A stretch of DNA of 64,000 bases from Actinomadura oligospora ATCC 43269 (GTDB lineage Bacteria > Actinomycetota > Actinomycetes > Streptosporangiales > Streptosporangiaceae): positions 186,001-250,000 of the forward strand of contig NZ_JADG01000013.1 in NCBI RefSeq assembly GCF_000518265.1, read 5' to 3'. Shown one piece after another: positions 46,370 through 54,101 of the stretch. The notes under the pieces were generated by a model. It did not search any database and was not told where the DNA came from. It saw only the letters and a list, made by a program, of their open reading frames with translations. Numbering within the stretch: the first letter of the stretch is position 1; each line of letters starts with the position of its first letter. The translations under genes were made by a program, and so were the position numbers.

Positions 46370-46407
46370 CCGACGGGTGTCGGCTGTGATCACTATCGTC
46401 CAGGCTC
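46370..46407 (+). promoter_or_regulatory. LRR-array promoter repeat E (diverged)
   Basis: This is the most diverged copy: GTGATCACTATCGT with TATCGT (46394-46399) as the -10, 8 nt before the ATG. The upstream half (TCGTCCGACGGGTGTCGG) only partly matches the others. Confidence 0.68.
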
Positions 46408-47763
46408 ATGACCTCGCCTCCCCTCGCTCCCGATCTGACCGCTCTGCGCGCCAAGGTGACGACCGCGTCGCCCGCGGTGGCCTGGAAGGCGATCAGGGAG
46501 CTCGTCCTGTACGGCGGTGACGACGCCCTCGAGCTGGCGGACGAGTTCGCCGCCGCCACCGACGTCCCCACCGAGAAGCTGCTCAAGCTCTGGAAGAAGG
46601 CGCCCGACCCCGACGCGTTCGCGAGGCTGGTCCTCGCGGACGCCTTCGTCCGGGAGGGGCGCACGGGGCTGGAACTGCGGAAACGCGAGTCGCTGGAGGG
46701 CGTCCGGCACCTGACGAGCCTGCGGACGCTGAAGCTGGACGAGTGCAAGAAGCTGAGGGACCTCTCCGGGCTGGCGACGCTGACCGGCCTGGAGGAGCTC
46801 GACATGCAGGGCGCCAAGGCCGTCACCGACCTCTCCCCGCTCGCGGGCCTGACGGCCATGAGGAGCCTGAACCTCCGGGACTGCCACGCCGTCACGGACG
46901 TCTCCCCGCTGCTCGGCATGCGGAACCTGCGGATCCTGAACCTGATGAGCACCGGCGTGCGGAGCGTCGCCGGGTTCGGCACGGCGTTCCCCGAGCTCAG
47001 GAGCCTCGACCTGACCTGGTGCGCCCGTCTCGACGACCTCTCCCCGCTGTCGGGGCTGCGCGAGCTGGTCACGCTGAGGGTGTACTGCAAGGAGGTCGAC
47101 TCGGTCGCCGGGCTGCGCGATCTCGACTCGCTCGCCGAGCTGGGCCTGCACTGCGCGCGCCTGAAGACCCTGGACGGCCTCGCCGGGCTGCCCGCGCTGC
47201 GGAGCCTGTGGCTCACCGCGTCCGACGGCCTGACCAGCCTGGACGGCCTCGGACACCATCCCCGCCTCATCGAGCTGGCCCTGCCGAAGACCGCCCTCCC
47301 CGACCTGCGTCCGCTCTCGGGGCTCCCGGCCCTCACCAAGATCGAGATCTCCGGGTACCAGTACCTCACGTCGCTCGACGGGCTCGAAGGGCACCCGTCG
47401 ATCTCCCGGGTCGAGATGGCGTACGCGAGGACCATCGAGGACTTCTCCGCCCTGTTCGCCATGGCCGCGCTGCGCGAGCTGAACGTCCGGGGCCTCTCCC
47501 AGCTCGACGACCTCAGCCCGTTCGCGGGGCTGCGCGCCCTGGAGCGCCTGGAGATCGGCTCCATGGAGGACCTGCGGACCCTCGACGGCCTCGCGGACCT
47601 GCCGTCCCTGCGCAGCGTCCGGCTCGACTACTGCCGCTCGCTGGTGGACGTTGACGCGCTCCTGGCCCTCCCGGCGCTCGAGGAGGTCGAGGTCGGCTGG
47701 TGCCCCGCCCTCCCGGACGCGACCCTGGCCGTCCTCGAGGCCCGCGGCCTCCTCAAGCGCTGA
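46408..47763 (+). CDS. Tandem LRR protein E (451 aa)
   Basis: This is the fifth and last paralogue. The N-terminal domain is typical (DLTALRAKVTTASPAVAWKA, DVPTEKLLKLWKKAPDPDAF). LRRs read AVTDLSPLAGLTAMRSLNLR and LTSLDGLGHHPRLIELALPK, ending LAVLEARGLLKR. It has the same repeat number as B and C. It ends 9 bp before the convergent HAD gene, which marks the right border of the array. Like the others it is cytosolic without a catalytic domain. Confidence 0.87.
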   Translation: MTSPPLAPDLTALRAKVTTASPAVAWKAIRELVLYGGDDALELADEFAAATDVPTEKLLKLWKKAPDPDAFARLVLADAFVREGRTGLELRKRESLEGVRHLTSLRTLKLDECKKLRDLSGLATLTGLEELDMQGAKAVTDLSPLAGLTAMRSLNLRDCHAVTDVSPLLGMRNLRILNLMSTGVRSVAGFGTAFPELRSLDLTWCARLDDLSPLSGLRELVTLRVYCKEVDSVAGLRDLDSLAELGLHCARLKTLDGLAGLPALRSLWLTASDGLTSLDGLGHHPRLIELALPKTALPDLRPLSGLPALTKIEISGYQYLTSLDGLEGHPSISRVEMAYARTIEDFSALFAMAALRELNVRGLSQLDDLSPFAGLRALERLEIGSMEDLRTLDGLADLPSLRSVRLDYCRSLVDVDALLALPALEEVEVGWCPALPDATLAVLEARGLLKR

Positions 47764-47772
47764 GCCGGGACG

Positions 47773-48663
47773 TCAGGACGACGACTTGTAGTGGTTCCGG
47801 AGAGCGATGCCCGCGGCCACGCCGCCCGCCAGCGCGCCCAGGCCCGCGGCGGCGGGAAGGGCGACCATGGTGACCTTGCGGCCGGTGCGGAAGTCGTGGA
47901 TCGGCCAGCCGTGCTCCCTGGCGTGGTCGCGGAGGGCCGGATCCGGGTTGACGGCGTGGGGGTGGCCGACGGCGCTCAGCATCGGGAGGTCGTTGACCGA
48001 GTCGCTGTAGGCCGAGCAGTGCGCGAGGTCGAGGCCCTCGCGCTGGGCCAGGGCGCGGATGGCCTCGGCCTTGGCGTTGCCGTGCAGCAGGTTGCCGACC
48101 AGGCGTCCGGTGTAGACGCCCGCCTCGGTCTCGGCGACGGTGCCGAGGGCGCCGGTCAGGCCGAGGCGGTGGGAGATGGTGCGGGCCACCTCGACCGGGG
48201 TGGCGGTGACGAGCCACACCTGCTGGCCCGCGTCCAGGTGCTGGAGGGCCAGGGACCGGGTGCCGCTCCAGATCCGGTCGGCCATGACCTCGTCGTAGAT
48301 CTCGTCGCTGAGCCGGACGATGTCGCTGACCTTCTGGCCCGCGACGAACGCCAGGGCGGCCTCGCGGGCGGTGGAGATGTGCTCGGCGTTCTCGGTGCCC
48401 CGGACGCGGAACATCGCCTGGCCCATCGCGAACTGGGCCAGGTCGCGCAGGGTGAACAGCTTGCGGGCGGCGAGGCCGCGGGCGAAGTAGTAGATGGACG
48501 CGCCGCGCATCATCGTGTTGTCCACGTCGAAGAACGCGGCCGCGCGGCGGTCGGCCTCGGGGACCGGCGGGCGGCGTTCCGCCGCCGCTGCCGCCGCCTC
48601 GCCCGCGCTCACGTGGTCCTCGTCGTCGCGCTGCCAGAAATCGCGCTGCCAGATTCGCCGCAT
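47773..48663 (-). CDS. HAD-IB family phosphatase (SerB-like)
   Basis: This is a 296-residue HAD hydrolase of subfamily IB. Motif I is AAFFDVDNTMMRG (nucleophile Asp), motif II QQVWLVTATPVEVA, and motif III/IV CSAYSDSVNDLPML. A C-terminal hydrophobic segment (PAAAGLGALAGGVAAGIALR) suggests membrane association. Members are annotated as phosphoserine phosphatase-like or lysophosphatidic-acid-related phosphatases. Its distance from PlsC, beyond the LRR array, fits a lipid-phosphate role, but the substrate is not known. Confidence 0.9.
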   Translation of the reverse strand: MRRIWQRDFWQRDDEDHVSAGEAAAAAAERRPPVPEADRRAAAFFDVDNTMMRGASIYYFARGLAARKLFTLRDLAQFAMGQAMFRVRGTENAEHISTAREAALAFVAGQKVSDIVRLSDEIYDEVMADRIWSGTRSLALQHLDAGQQVWLVTATPVEVARTISHRLGLTGALGTVAETEAGVYTGRLVGNLLHGNAKAEAIRALAQREGLDLAHCSAYSDSVNDLPMLSAVGHPHAVNPDPALRDHAREHGWPIHDFRTGRKVTMVALPAAAGLGALAGGVAAGIALRNHYKSSS

Positions 48664-48872
48664 GACCCGAGCGTATTCAACCCGTCGCCCGTCCCGCCCC
48701 GCAGGTGGCCCGAGGCGTGAGAGGCCACTGTGGATACGGGAAGGTATGCGGGGCGATGCCCGGTCGGTCCGGTGCCCATCGCCTCGGAGGACGTGTCCTA
48801 AAGGGCATCAATGAGGTGTAAAACGCGCCCGGGTTACCTCTCATCCCTCCGCATCGGGCACCATGGGGCGCG

Positions 48873-50267
48873 ATGGTCAACGCTCTCCTCGCCCTGCTGG
48901 CGACCCTGGGTGCCCTAATCGCCACAGGGTTGCTGGTCAAGCGCGCCTCCACGGACCGGATGCTGTTCCTGATCGCCTGGTCGGTCACGCAGATCGGACT
49001 GTCCCTGGCGCTGCTGGCCATGACGGCGGGCTTCCTGATGAAGTTCAACGCGCCCGTCTTCCGGGGCGTCGAGCTGGGCGCGGCGCTGCTCGCCCCCGTC
49101 TGGCTCGCCCTCGGCATGGTGGAGCTGATCGCCCGCCTCGTCCAGGTGCGCTTCGTGGCCTGGCTCTTCGCGGTCTCCTACACGCTGGTGGCCGTGGTCA
49201 TCCTGCTGGTGGACCCGCTGAAGACCAGCGAGCTCACCAAGAGCCTGCCCAACCCGTCCAAGACCTACGACGCCCTGCCGCTGCTGCTGATCGACGGCGC
49301 GCACGTGGTGTCGGTGCTGGCGCTGGTCGGCTGCGCGGGCTTCACCGCCTGGCTGGCCTCCCGGCGGGACGCCGAGGCGCAGGAGCTGATGATCCCGATC
49401 GCGCTGGTCGCGCTCGCCGGGGTCCTGGTCGTCAGCGGCACCCGCGGGCTGCTGCCCGCGCCCGCCGCGGTGGTCGCGCTCGGCGCCGCCGCCGGGCTGG
49501 TCTGGTACGGCGCGACGCGCACCCTGCCGATCTTCGAGGACGGCGAGGACGACCTCGACGGCCCCGCGACCGGCTACGACGAGCCTCCGCCCCGCCAGGT
49601 CCCGGCGGCGAACGCGATGGCCGCCGCTCCGGACCGTCCGGCCGGACGCCGCCGTCGAGAAGAGCTGACCTTCCCCCCGCCCGCCGAAGAGCCGCTGCCG
49701 CCGCAGCCCGCGCTGAGCGGGCCGGACGCGCTGGCCGAGTTGATGGCCGTCGCCGCCGCGGCCGCCGCCGGAGGATCGATCGACATGTCGCAGATCTGTG
49801 GCCAGATCACCGTCTACACGCTGCTGGAAGGCCGGGAGGGGGCGTTCGACCGGCTCGTCGCCGACCTCGCCGCCGCCGCCCGCTCGTCCGAGCCGGACAC
49901 GCTGGTCTTCGCCTCCCACCAGGTGGTGAACGCGCCCACCCAGCGGATCTTCTACCAGCTGTTCCGGAACGAGGCCGCGTTCGCCGCGCACCAGCGCCTC
50001 CCGCACTTCCTCCGCTTCCAGGCCGAGTCGCGCCCGCACGTCCTCGCGACGAACGTGATCGAGATCCGGCTCGGCGCGGCGAAGATGCCCGGGGAGAACC
50101 CGTCCCAGGGGGCCGCGCCCCACCAGGGCACCGGGCCGCATCAGGGCACCGGACCCCACCAGGGCCCCACGTCCCACCCGGGCACCGCCTCCCGTCAGGG
50201 GACCGGCCCCCACCCCGGCCCCGGCCAGCACCCGGGGACCGCGCCCCACCAGCGGCCTCACCGATGA
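48873..50267 (+). CDS. Membrane protein with C-terminal antibiotic-monooxygenase-fold domain
   Basis: This is a 464-residue protein. Residues 1-215 carry about six membrane helices (ALLALLATLGALIATGLLV to AAVVALGAAAGLVWYG). A disordered acidic/Pro linker follows. An ABM-like ferredoxin-fold domain lies at about 310-400 (GQITVYTLLEGREGAFDRLV, TQRIFYQLFRNEAAFAAHQR). The tail is made of HQGTGP-type repeats rich in His and Gly. The combination of a membrane domain with an ABM module is unusual. The stop overlaps the glutaredoxin start (ATGA). A redox-sensing or quinol-related role is a guess. Confidence 0.78.
   Translation: MVNALLALLATLGALIATGLLVKRASTDRMLFLIAWSVTQIGLSLALLAMTAGFLMKFNAPVFRGVELGAALLAPVWLALGMVELIARLVQVRFVAWLFAVSYTLVAVVILLVDPLKTSELTKSLPNPSKTYDALPLLLIDGAHVVSVLALVGCAGFTAWLASRRDAEAQELMIPIALVALAGVLVVSGTRGLLPAPAAVVALGAAAGLVWYGATRTLPIFEDGEDDLDGPATGYDEPPPRQVPAANAMAAAPDRPAGRRRREELTFPPPAEEPLPPQPALSGPDALAELMAVAAAAAAGGSIDMSQICGQITVYTLLEGREGAFDRLVADLAAAARSSEPDTLVFASHQVVNAPTQRIFYQLFRNEAAFAAHQRLPHFLRFQAESRPHVLATNVIEIRLGAAKMPGENPSQGAAPHQGTGPHQGTGPHQGPTSHPGTASRQGTGPHPGPGQHPGTAPHQRPHR
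50112..50255. repeat. His/Gly-coding repeat at the 3' end of the membrane-ABM gene
   Basis: Imperfect copies of an 18-bp unit (CACCAGGGCACCGG-like) code for HQGTGP variants. The resulting His-rich tail could bind metal ions. Confidence 0.7.
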
Positions 50268-50563
50268 CCACAGGGCCGGCGGACGCCGGGCGGGTCGCGG
50301 GCGTCCCCGAGACCGGCGGGATCGTCGTCACGATGCTGGGCCGGCCCGGCTGCCACCTCTGCGACGTGGCGCGCGAGGTGATCACGCGCGTCGCGGCGGA
50401 CGAGGGCGTCCGCTTCGAGGAGCGCGACATCACCACCGACGAGGCGCTGCACGCCGAGTACTGGGAGCAGATCCCGGTCACGCTGGTCGACGGCGTTCAG
50501 GTGGACTACTGGCGCGTCAACGAGGCCCGGCTCCGCGCCGCCATCGCCAAGCGCCGCCCCTGA
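50264..50563 (+). CDS. Glutaredoxin-like protein
   Basis: This 99-residue thioredoxin-fold protein has the active site MLGRPGCHLCDVAREVI (CHLC) and cis-Pro in EQIPVTLVDG. It belongs to the actinobacterial DUF836-like glutaredoxin group. It is translationally coupled to the membrane-ABM gene and lies just upstream of rex, a conserved position in actinomycetes as I remember it. Confidence 0.92.
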   Translation: MTTGPADAGRVAGVPETGGIVVTMLGRPGCHLCDVAREVITRVAADEGVRFEERDITTDEALHAEYWEQIPVTLVDGVQVDYWRVNEARLRAAIAKRRP

Positions 50564-50780
50564 CCCCGCCCGCCTCTGCCCCTGCCCCAGCCTCGGCCGA
50601 CCTGCTGAACGGCGGACGTCAAGCCGGAAAACGGCCGAATGCCGAATGTTCCGTCAGTCACACTCAAGTGCGCGGAAAGTCGGGGGACGATCGGGCGGAA
50701 ATGCCCATTCGTGCGCCCCTGACGTGCGATGACGTTGCGGGAAGCCGGGGAACGCCGCGTTCGGTAAGGCGGGGGCGACT

Positions 50781-50809
50781 TTGTGCGTGTATTCACAAAG
50801 GCTTAATCT
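50781..50809 (+). promoter_or_regulatory. Rex operator (ROP) and rex -10; rest of 50564-50912 empty
   Basis: TTGTGCGTGTATTCACAA (50781-50798) matches the Rex operator TTGTGAANNNNTTCACAA in 16 of 18 positions counting free ones, and TAATCT (50804-50809) follows as the -10. Binding would block the promoter, so rex and the hem genes should be derepressed when NADH is high. I see no gene elsewhere in this gap. Confidence 0.88.
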
Positions 50810-50912
50810 GGAGGGCAGCCTCGGGTCCCGGGCACGGTTCCCGTCGCTTCCGGCCGGACCACCTCGCCCGTGCCCGGACCGGACTCAGCGTCGAGCCCCC
50901 GAAGAGCAGGCC

Positions 50913-51677
50913 GTGACATCTCGACAGACCCGCCACCGCGAACGCGTGGACGCCGCCCGACCCCGGGGGATCCCGGAGGCCACTGTGGCACGGCTGCCGG
51001 TCTACCTGCGGGCGCTGCACGCCCTGCAGGACCGGGGCGTCGCCACCGTGTCCTCCGAGGAACTGGCGTCCGCCGCCGGGGTGAACTCCGCCAAGCTGCG
51101 CAAGGACCTGTCCCACCTCGGGTCGTACGGAACCCGGGGGGTCGGGTACGAGGTCGAGTACCTCGTCTACCAGATCTCTCGTGAACTGGGCCTGACCCAG
51201 GATTGGGTCGTGGCAATCATCGGCGTGGGTAACCTGGGGCGCGCCCTCGCCGGCTACGGCGGCTTCGCCTCCCGCGGCTTCCGCGTGGCGGGCCTGCTGG
51301 ACGCCGACGAGCAGATCGTCGGGCAGGAGATCTCCGGCCTGACCGTGCGGCACATCGACCGGCTGGAGGACGTCATCGGTGAGCACGGCGTGTCCATCGC
51401 CGTGATCGCCACGCCCGCGGCGGCGGCGCAGGGCGTCTGCGACCGGGTGGTGGCCGCGGGCGTGACCAGCGTGCTGAACTTCGCGCCGGTGGTGCTCACG
51501 GTCCCCGAGTGGGTCGACGTCCGCAAGGTGGACCTGTCCATCGAGCTGCAGATACTGGCGTTCCACGAGCAGCGCAAGGCTGGCGGCCCGGACGGCGCCC
51601 CCCGCCTGGACGCGACTCCGGCCGCGCTGGGCGGCGCGCCCCCGGAGCCAGTGCAGTACGTGGAGGCGGCCGAGTGA
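50913..51677 (+). CDS. rex: Redox-sensing transcriptional repressor Rex
   Basis: This 254-residue NAD+/NADH sensor has an N-terminal winged helix (ATVARLPVYLRALHALQDRG, ASAAGVNSAKLRKDLSHLGS), a Rossmann domain (VVAIIGVGNLGRALAGYGGF) and the dimerisation C-terminus. The start is GTG at 50913. A ROP site lies 115 bp upstream, so it is autoregulated. The stop overlaps a small coupled frame leading to hemA, placing heme synthesis under redox control. Confidence 0.97.
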   Translation: MTSRQTRHRERVDAARPRGIPEATVARLPVYLRALHALQDRGVATVSSEELASAAGVNSAKLRKDLSHLGSYGTRGVGYEVEYLVYQISRELGLTQDWVVAIIGVGNLGRALAGYGGFASRGFRVAGLLDADEQIVGQEISGLTVRHIDRLEDVIGEHGVSIAVIATPAAAAQGVCDRVVAAGVTSVLNFAPVVLTVPEWVDVRKVDLSIELQILAFHEQRKAGGPDGAPRLDATPAALGGAPPEPVQYVEAAE

Positions 51678-51859
51678 GCGGACCGGTGAAGCGCACGCGG
51701 ACGGCCCCCCGGGCCGTCCACGCGCGCGCGACGCGGATGAGCGGGCGGACGGACGGACAGGCGAGCAGGGACGGGAAGACGGCGGCCGACGGGCGAACGG
51801 CCGGGAGCGCGACGGACGAGCGGGCGATGAGCGAACGAGAGCGGAGAACCGGCCGATGA
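51674..51859 (+). CDS. Small very basic coupled ORF between rex and hemA
   Basis: This 61-codon frame starts at a GTG overlapping the rex stop (GTGA) and ends at a TGA overlapping the hemA start (ATGA). The product is rich in Arg, Lys, Thr, Ala and Gly (VSGPVKRTRTAPRAVHARAT...) and looks disordered. I recognise no homologue. It may be a real basic peptide or simply a translated spacer that carries ribosomes from rex to hemA. Confidence 0.45.
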   Translation: MSGPVKRTRTAPRAVHARATRMSGRTDGQASRDGKTAADGRTAGSATDERAMSERERRTGR

Positions 51860-53187
51860 GCGTGCTGGTGGTGGGACTGAGCCACCGCAGTGCACCGGTG
51901 GCGCTGCTGGAGCGGGCCGCGGTGTCGGGCGACGACCTGCTGAAACTGCTGCACGCGGTGCGCGACTGCGGCCACGTGTCGGAGACGGCGATCGTCTCGA
52001 CGTGCAACCGCGTCGAGGTCTACGCGGTCGTGGACCGCTTCCACGGCGGCGTCACGTCGGTGTCCGAGCTGCTCGCCCTGCACAGCGGCGTCCCGCTGGA
52101 GGAGCTGTCCCGGCACCTGTACGTGCACTACGAGGAGCGGGCCGTCCAGCACGTGTTCGCCGTGGCGAGCGGCCTGGAGTCGATGGTCGTCGGCGAGGGG
52201 CAGATCCTCGGCCAGATCCGCACGGCGTTCAAGCTCGCCCAGGACGAGCACACCATCGGCCGTGACCTGCACGACCTGCTGCAGCGGGCGTTGCGGGTCG
52301 GCAAGCGCGCGCACCACGAGACCGGGATCGACCAGGCCGGGGCGTCCCTGGTCAGCGTCGGCCTGGAGGTCGCGGAGAAGCACCTCGGCCCGATCGCGGG
52401 CCGGCGCGCCCTGGTCGTCGGCGCCGGATCGATGAGCTCGCTGGCCGCGGCCACGCTGAGCCGCGCCGGCGCGGGCGAGGTCGTGATCGCCAACCGCACC
52501 TTCGACAACGCCGTCCGGCTCGCCGCGTCCCTGGAGTCCCCGGCCCGCGCGATCCGGATGGACGAGCTGACCACCGCCCTCGCCGAGGCCGACCTGATCG
52601 TCTCGTGCACCGGCGCCACCGGCCGCGTGATCACCGCCGACATGCTCGGCGCCGACACGCAGGCTCCGGACGCGTCCCCGGAGCGCCGCCGGTTCTTCCT
52701 GGACCTGGCGCTGCCGCACGACGTGGACCCGGCCGTCCGGGAGGTGCCCGGCGTGGCGCTCGCGGGCCTGGACGACCTGCGGGTCGCGCAGGAGGCGGCG
52801 CGGGCGGTCGGGCCGGAGGCGGTCGAGCAGGTCAAGCGGATCGTCTGCGACGAGGTCTCGGCGTACCTGTCCGCGGCCCGGGCGGCGGCGGTCGCGCCGA
52901 CCGTCGTGGCGCTGCGGTCCAAGGCCGCCGAGGTGGTGGACGCGGAGCTGTCCCGGCTCGCGGGCCGGTTGCCCGACATCGACGAGCGGGCCTACAAGGA
53001 GATCGCCCAGACCGTCCGGCGTGTGGCGGACAAGCTGCTGCACGCCCCGACCGTCCGGGTCAAGGAGCTGGCGGCGGCGCCCGGGGGGGACGCCTACGCC
53101 GACGCGCTGCGCGAGCTGTTCGGGCTGGACCCGAGCAGGCCCGAGGCCGTGGCGCGCGCCGACAACATCGAAGGAAGCCAGACGTGA
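51856..53187 (+). CDS. hemA: Glutamyl-tRNA reductase
   Basis: This 443-residue NADPH enzyme reduces glutamyl-tRNA to glutamate-1-semialdehyde, the first committed step of C5-pathway heme synthesis. The active-site Cys50 is in AIVSTCNRVEVYAVV and HRSAPV is at 10-15. The FASGLESMVVGEGQILGQIR-type block is present (VASGLESMVVGEGQ). The NADPH fold reads ALVVGAGSMSSLAAATL. It is coupled to upstream and downstream frames, with a GTGA overlap to hemC. Confidence 0.97.
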   Translation: MSVLVVGLSHRSAPVALLERAAVSGDDLLKLLHAVRDCGHVSETAIVSTCNRVEVYAVVDRFHGGVTSVSELLALHSGVPLEELSRHLYVHYEERAVQHVFAVASGLESMVVGEGQILGQIRTAFKLAQDEHTIGRDLHDLLQRALRVGKRAHHETGIDQAGASLVSVGLEVAEKHLGPIAGRRALVVGAGSMSSLAAATLSRAGAGEVVIANRTFDNAVRLAASLESPARAIRMDELTTALAEADLIVSCTGATGRVITADMLGADTQAPDASPERRRFFLDLALPHDVDPAVREVPGVALAGLDDLRVAQEAARAVGPEAVEQVKRIVCDEVSAYLSAARAAAVAPTVVALRSKAAEVVDAELSRLAGRLPDIDERAYKEIAQTVRRVADKLLHAPTVRVKELAAAPGGDAYADALRELFGLDPSRPEAVARADNIEGSQT

Positions 53188-54101
53188 CGGAATCGGACCG
53201 GCGACTGCGGCTCGGCACCCGCAGGAGCCTCATGGCCACCACCCAGTCCGGTCTGGTCGCCGACGCATTGACGCAGGCCACGGGGCATGGCGTCGAGCTG
53301 GTCGGGGTAACGACCGAGGGTGATGTATCCAAGGCACTGCTCGCGCAGATCGGGGGGACCGGGGTCTTCGTCAACGCGCTCCGGGACCGGCTGCTCGCCG
53401 GTGGGGTGGACTTCGCGGTGCACAGCCTGAAGGACCTGCCCACCGGGCCCGCCGACGGGATCGCGCTCGCCGCCGTCCCGCGGCGCGACGACCCGCGCGA
53501 CGCGCTGTGCGGCCCGCACAAGCTCGCCGACCTGCCCGCGGGCGCCCGCGTCGGGACGGGCTCGCCGCGCCGGGTCGCGCAGCTGCGCGCGCTCCGCCCC
53601 GACCTGGAGATCGTGCCGATCCGCGGCAACGCCGACACCCGGCTCCGCAAGGTCGCCGACGGCGAGCTGGACGCGGTCGTCCTCGCGCACGCCGGGCTGA
53701 AGCGCATCGGCCGCCTGGACGACGTCGCCGAGGTCTTCGAGCCGGACGCCATGCTGCCCGCGCCCGGCCAGGGCGCGCTCGCGCTGGAGTGCCGCGGCGA
53801 CGACCCGGAGCTGGTCGCGCTGCTCGCCACCGTGGACGACCCGGAGACCCGCGCCGCGGTGCTCGCCGAGCGCACGGTGCTCGCGGTGCTGGAGGGCGGC
53901 TGCTCGGCCCCCGTGGGCGCGTTCGCCGCCGTCACCGAGAACACGCTGCACCTGACCGCCGCCGTCATCGCGCACGACGGGTCCCGCCAGGTGCGGCTGT
54001 CCGCGAGCGGCCGTCCGGACGAGGCCGCCGAGACGGGCCGCGCGCTCGCCGAGGCGCTGCTCGACCGCGGCGCCGCCGACCTGATGGGGGAGGGAGCGTG
54101 A
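53184..54101 (+). CDS. hemC: Porphobilinogen deaminase (hydroxymethylbilane synthase)
   Basis: This 305-residue enzyme polymerises four porphobilinogens. LRLGTRRSLMATTQSGLVAD opens the protein. Catalytic Asp lies in DFAVHSLKDLPT, Arg residues in GTGSPRRVAQL and IRGNADTRLRK, and Cys240 (LEGGCSAPVGA) carries the dipyrromethane cofactor. The start is GTG overlapping the hemA stop, with AAGGAAG upstream. Its stop overlaps the hemD start. Confidence 0.97.
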   Translation: MTESDRRLRLGTRRSLMATTQSGLVADALTQATGHGVELVGVTTEGDVSKALLAQIGGTGVFVNALRDRLLAGGVDFAVHSLKDLPTGPADGIALAAVPRRDDPRDALCGPHKLADLPAGARVGTGSPRRVAQLRALRPDLEIVPIRGNADTRLRKVADGELDAVVLAHAGLKRIGRLDDVAEVFEPDAMLPAPGQGALALECRGDDPELVALLATVDDPETRAAVLAERTVLAVLEGGCSAPVGAFAAVTENTLHLTAAVIAHDGSRQVRLSASGRPDEAAETGRALAEALLDRGAADLMGEGA

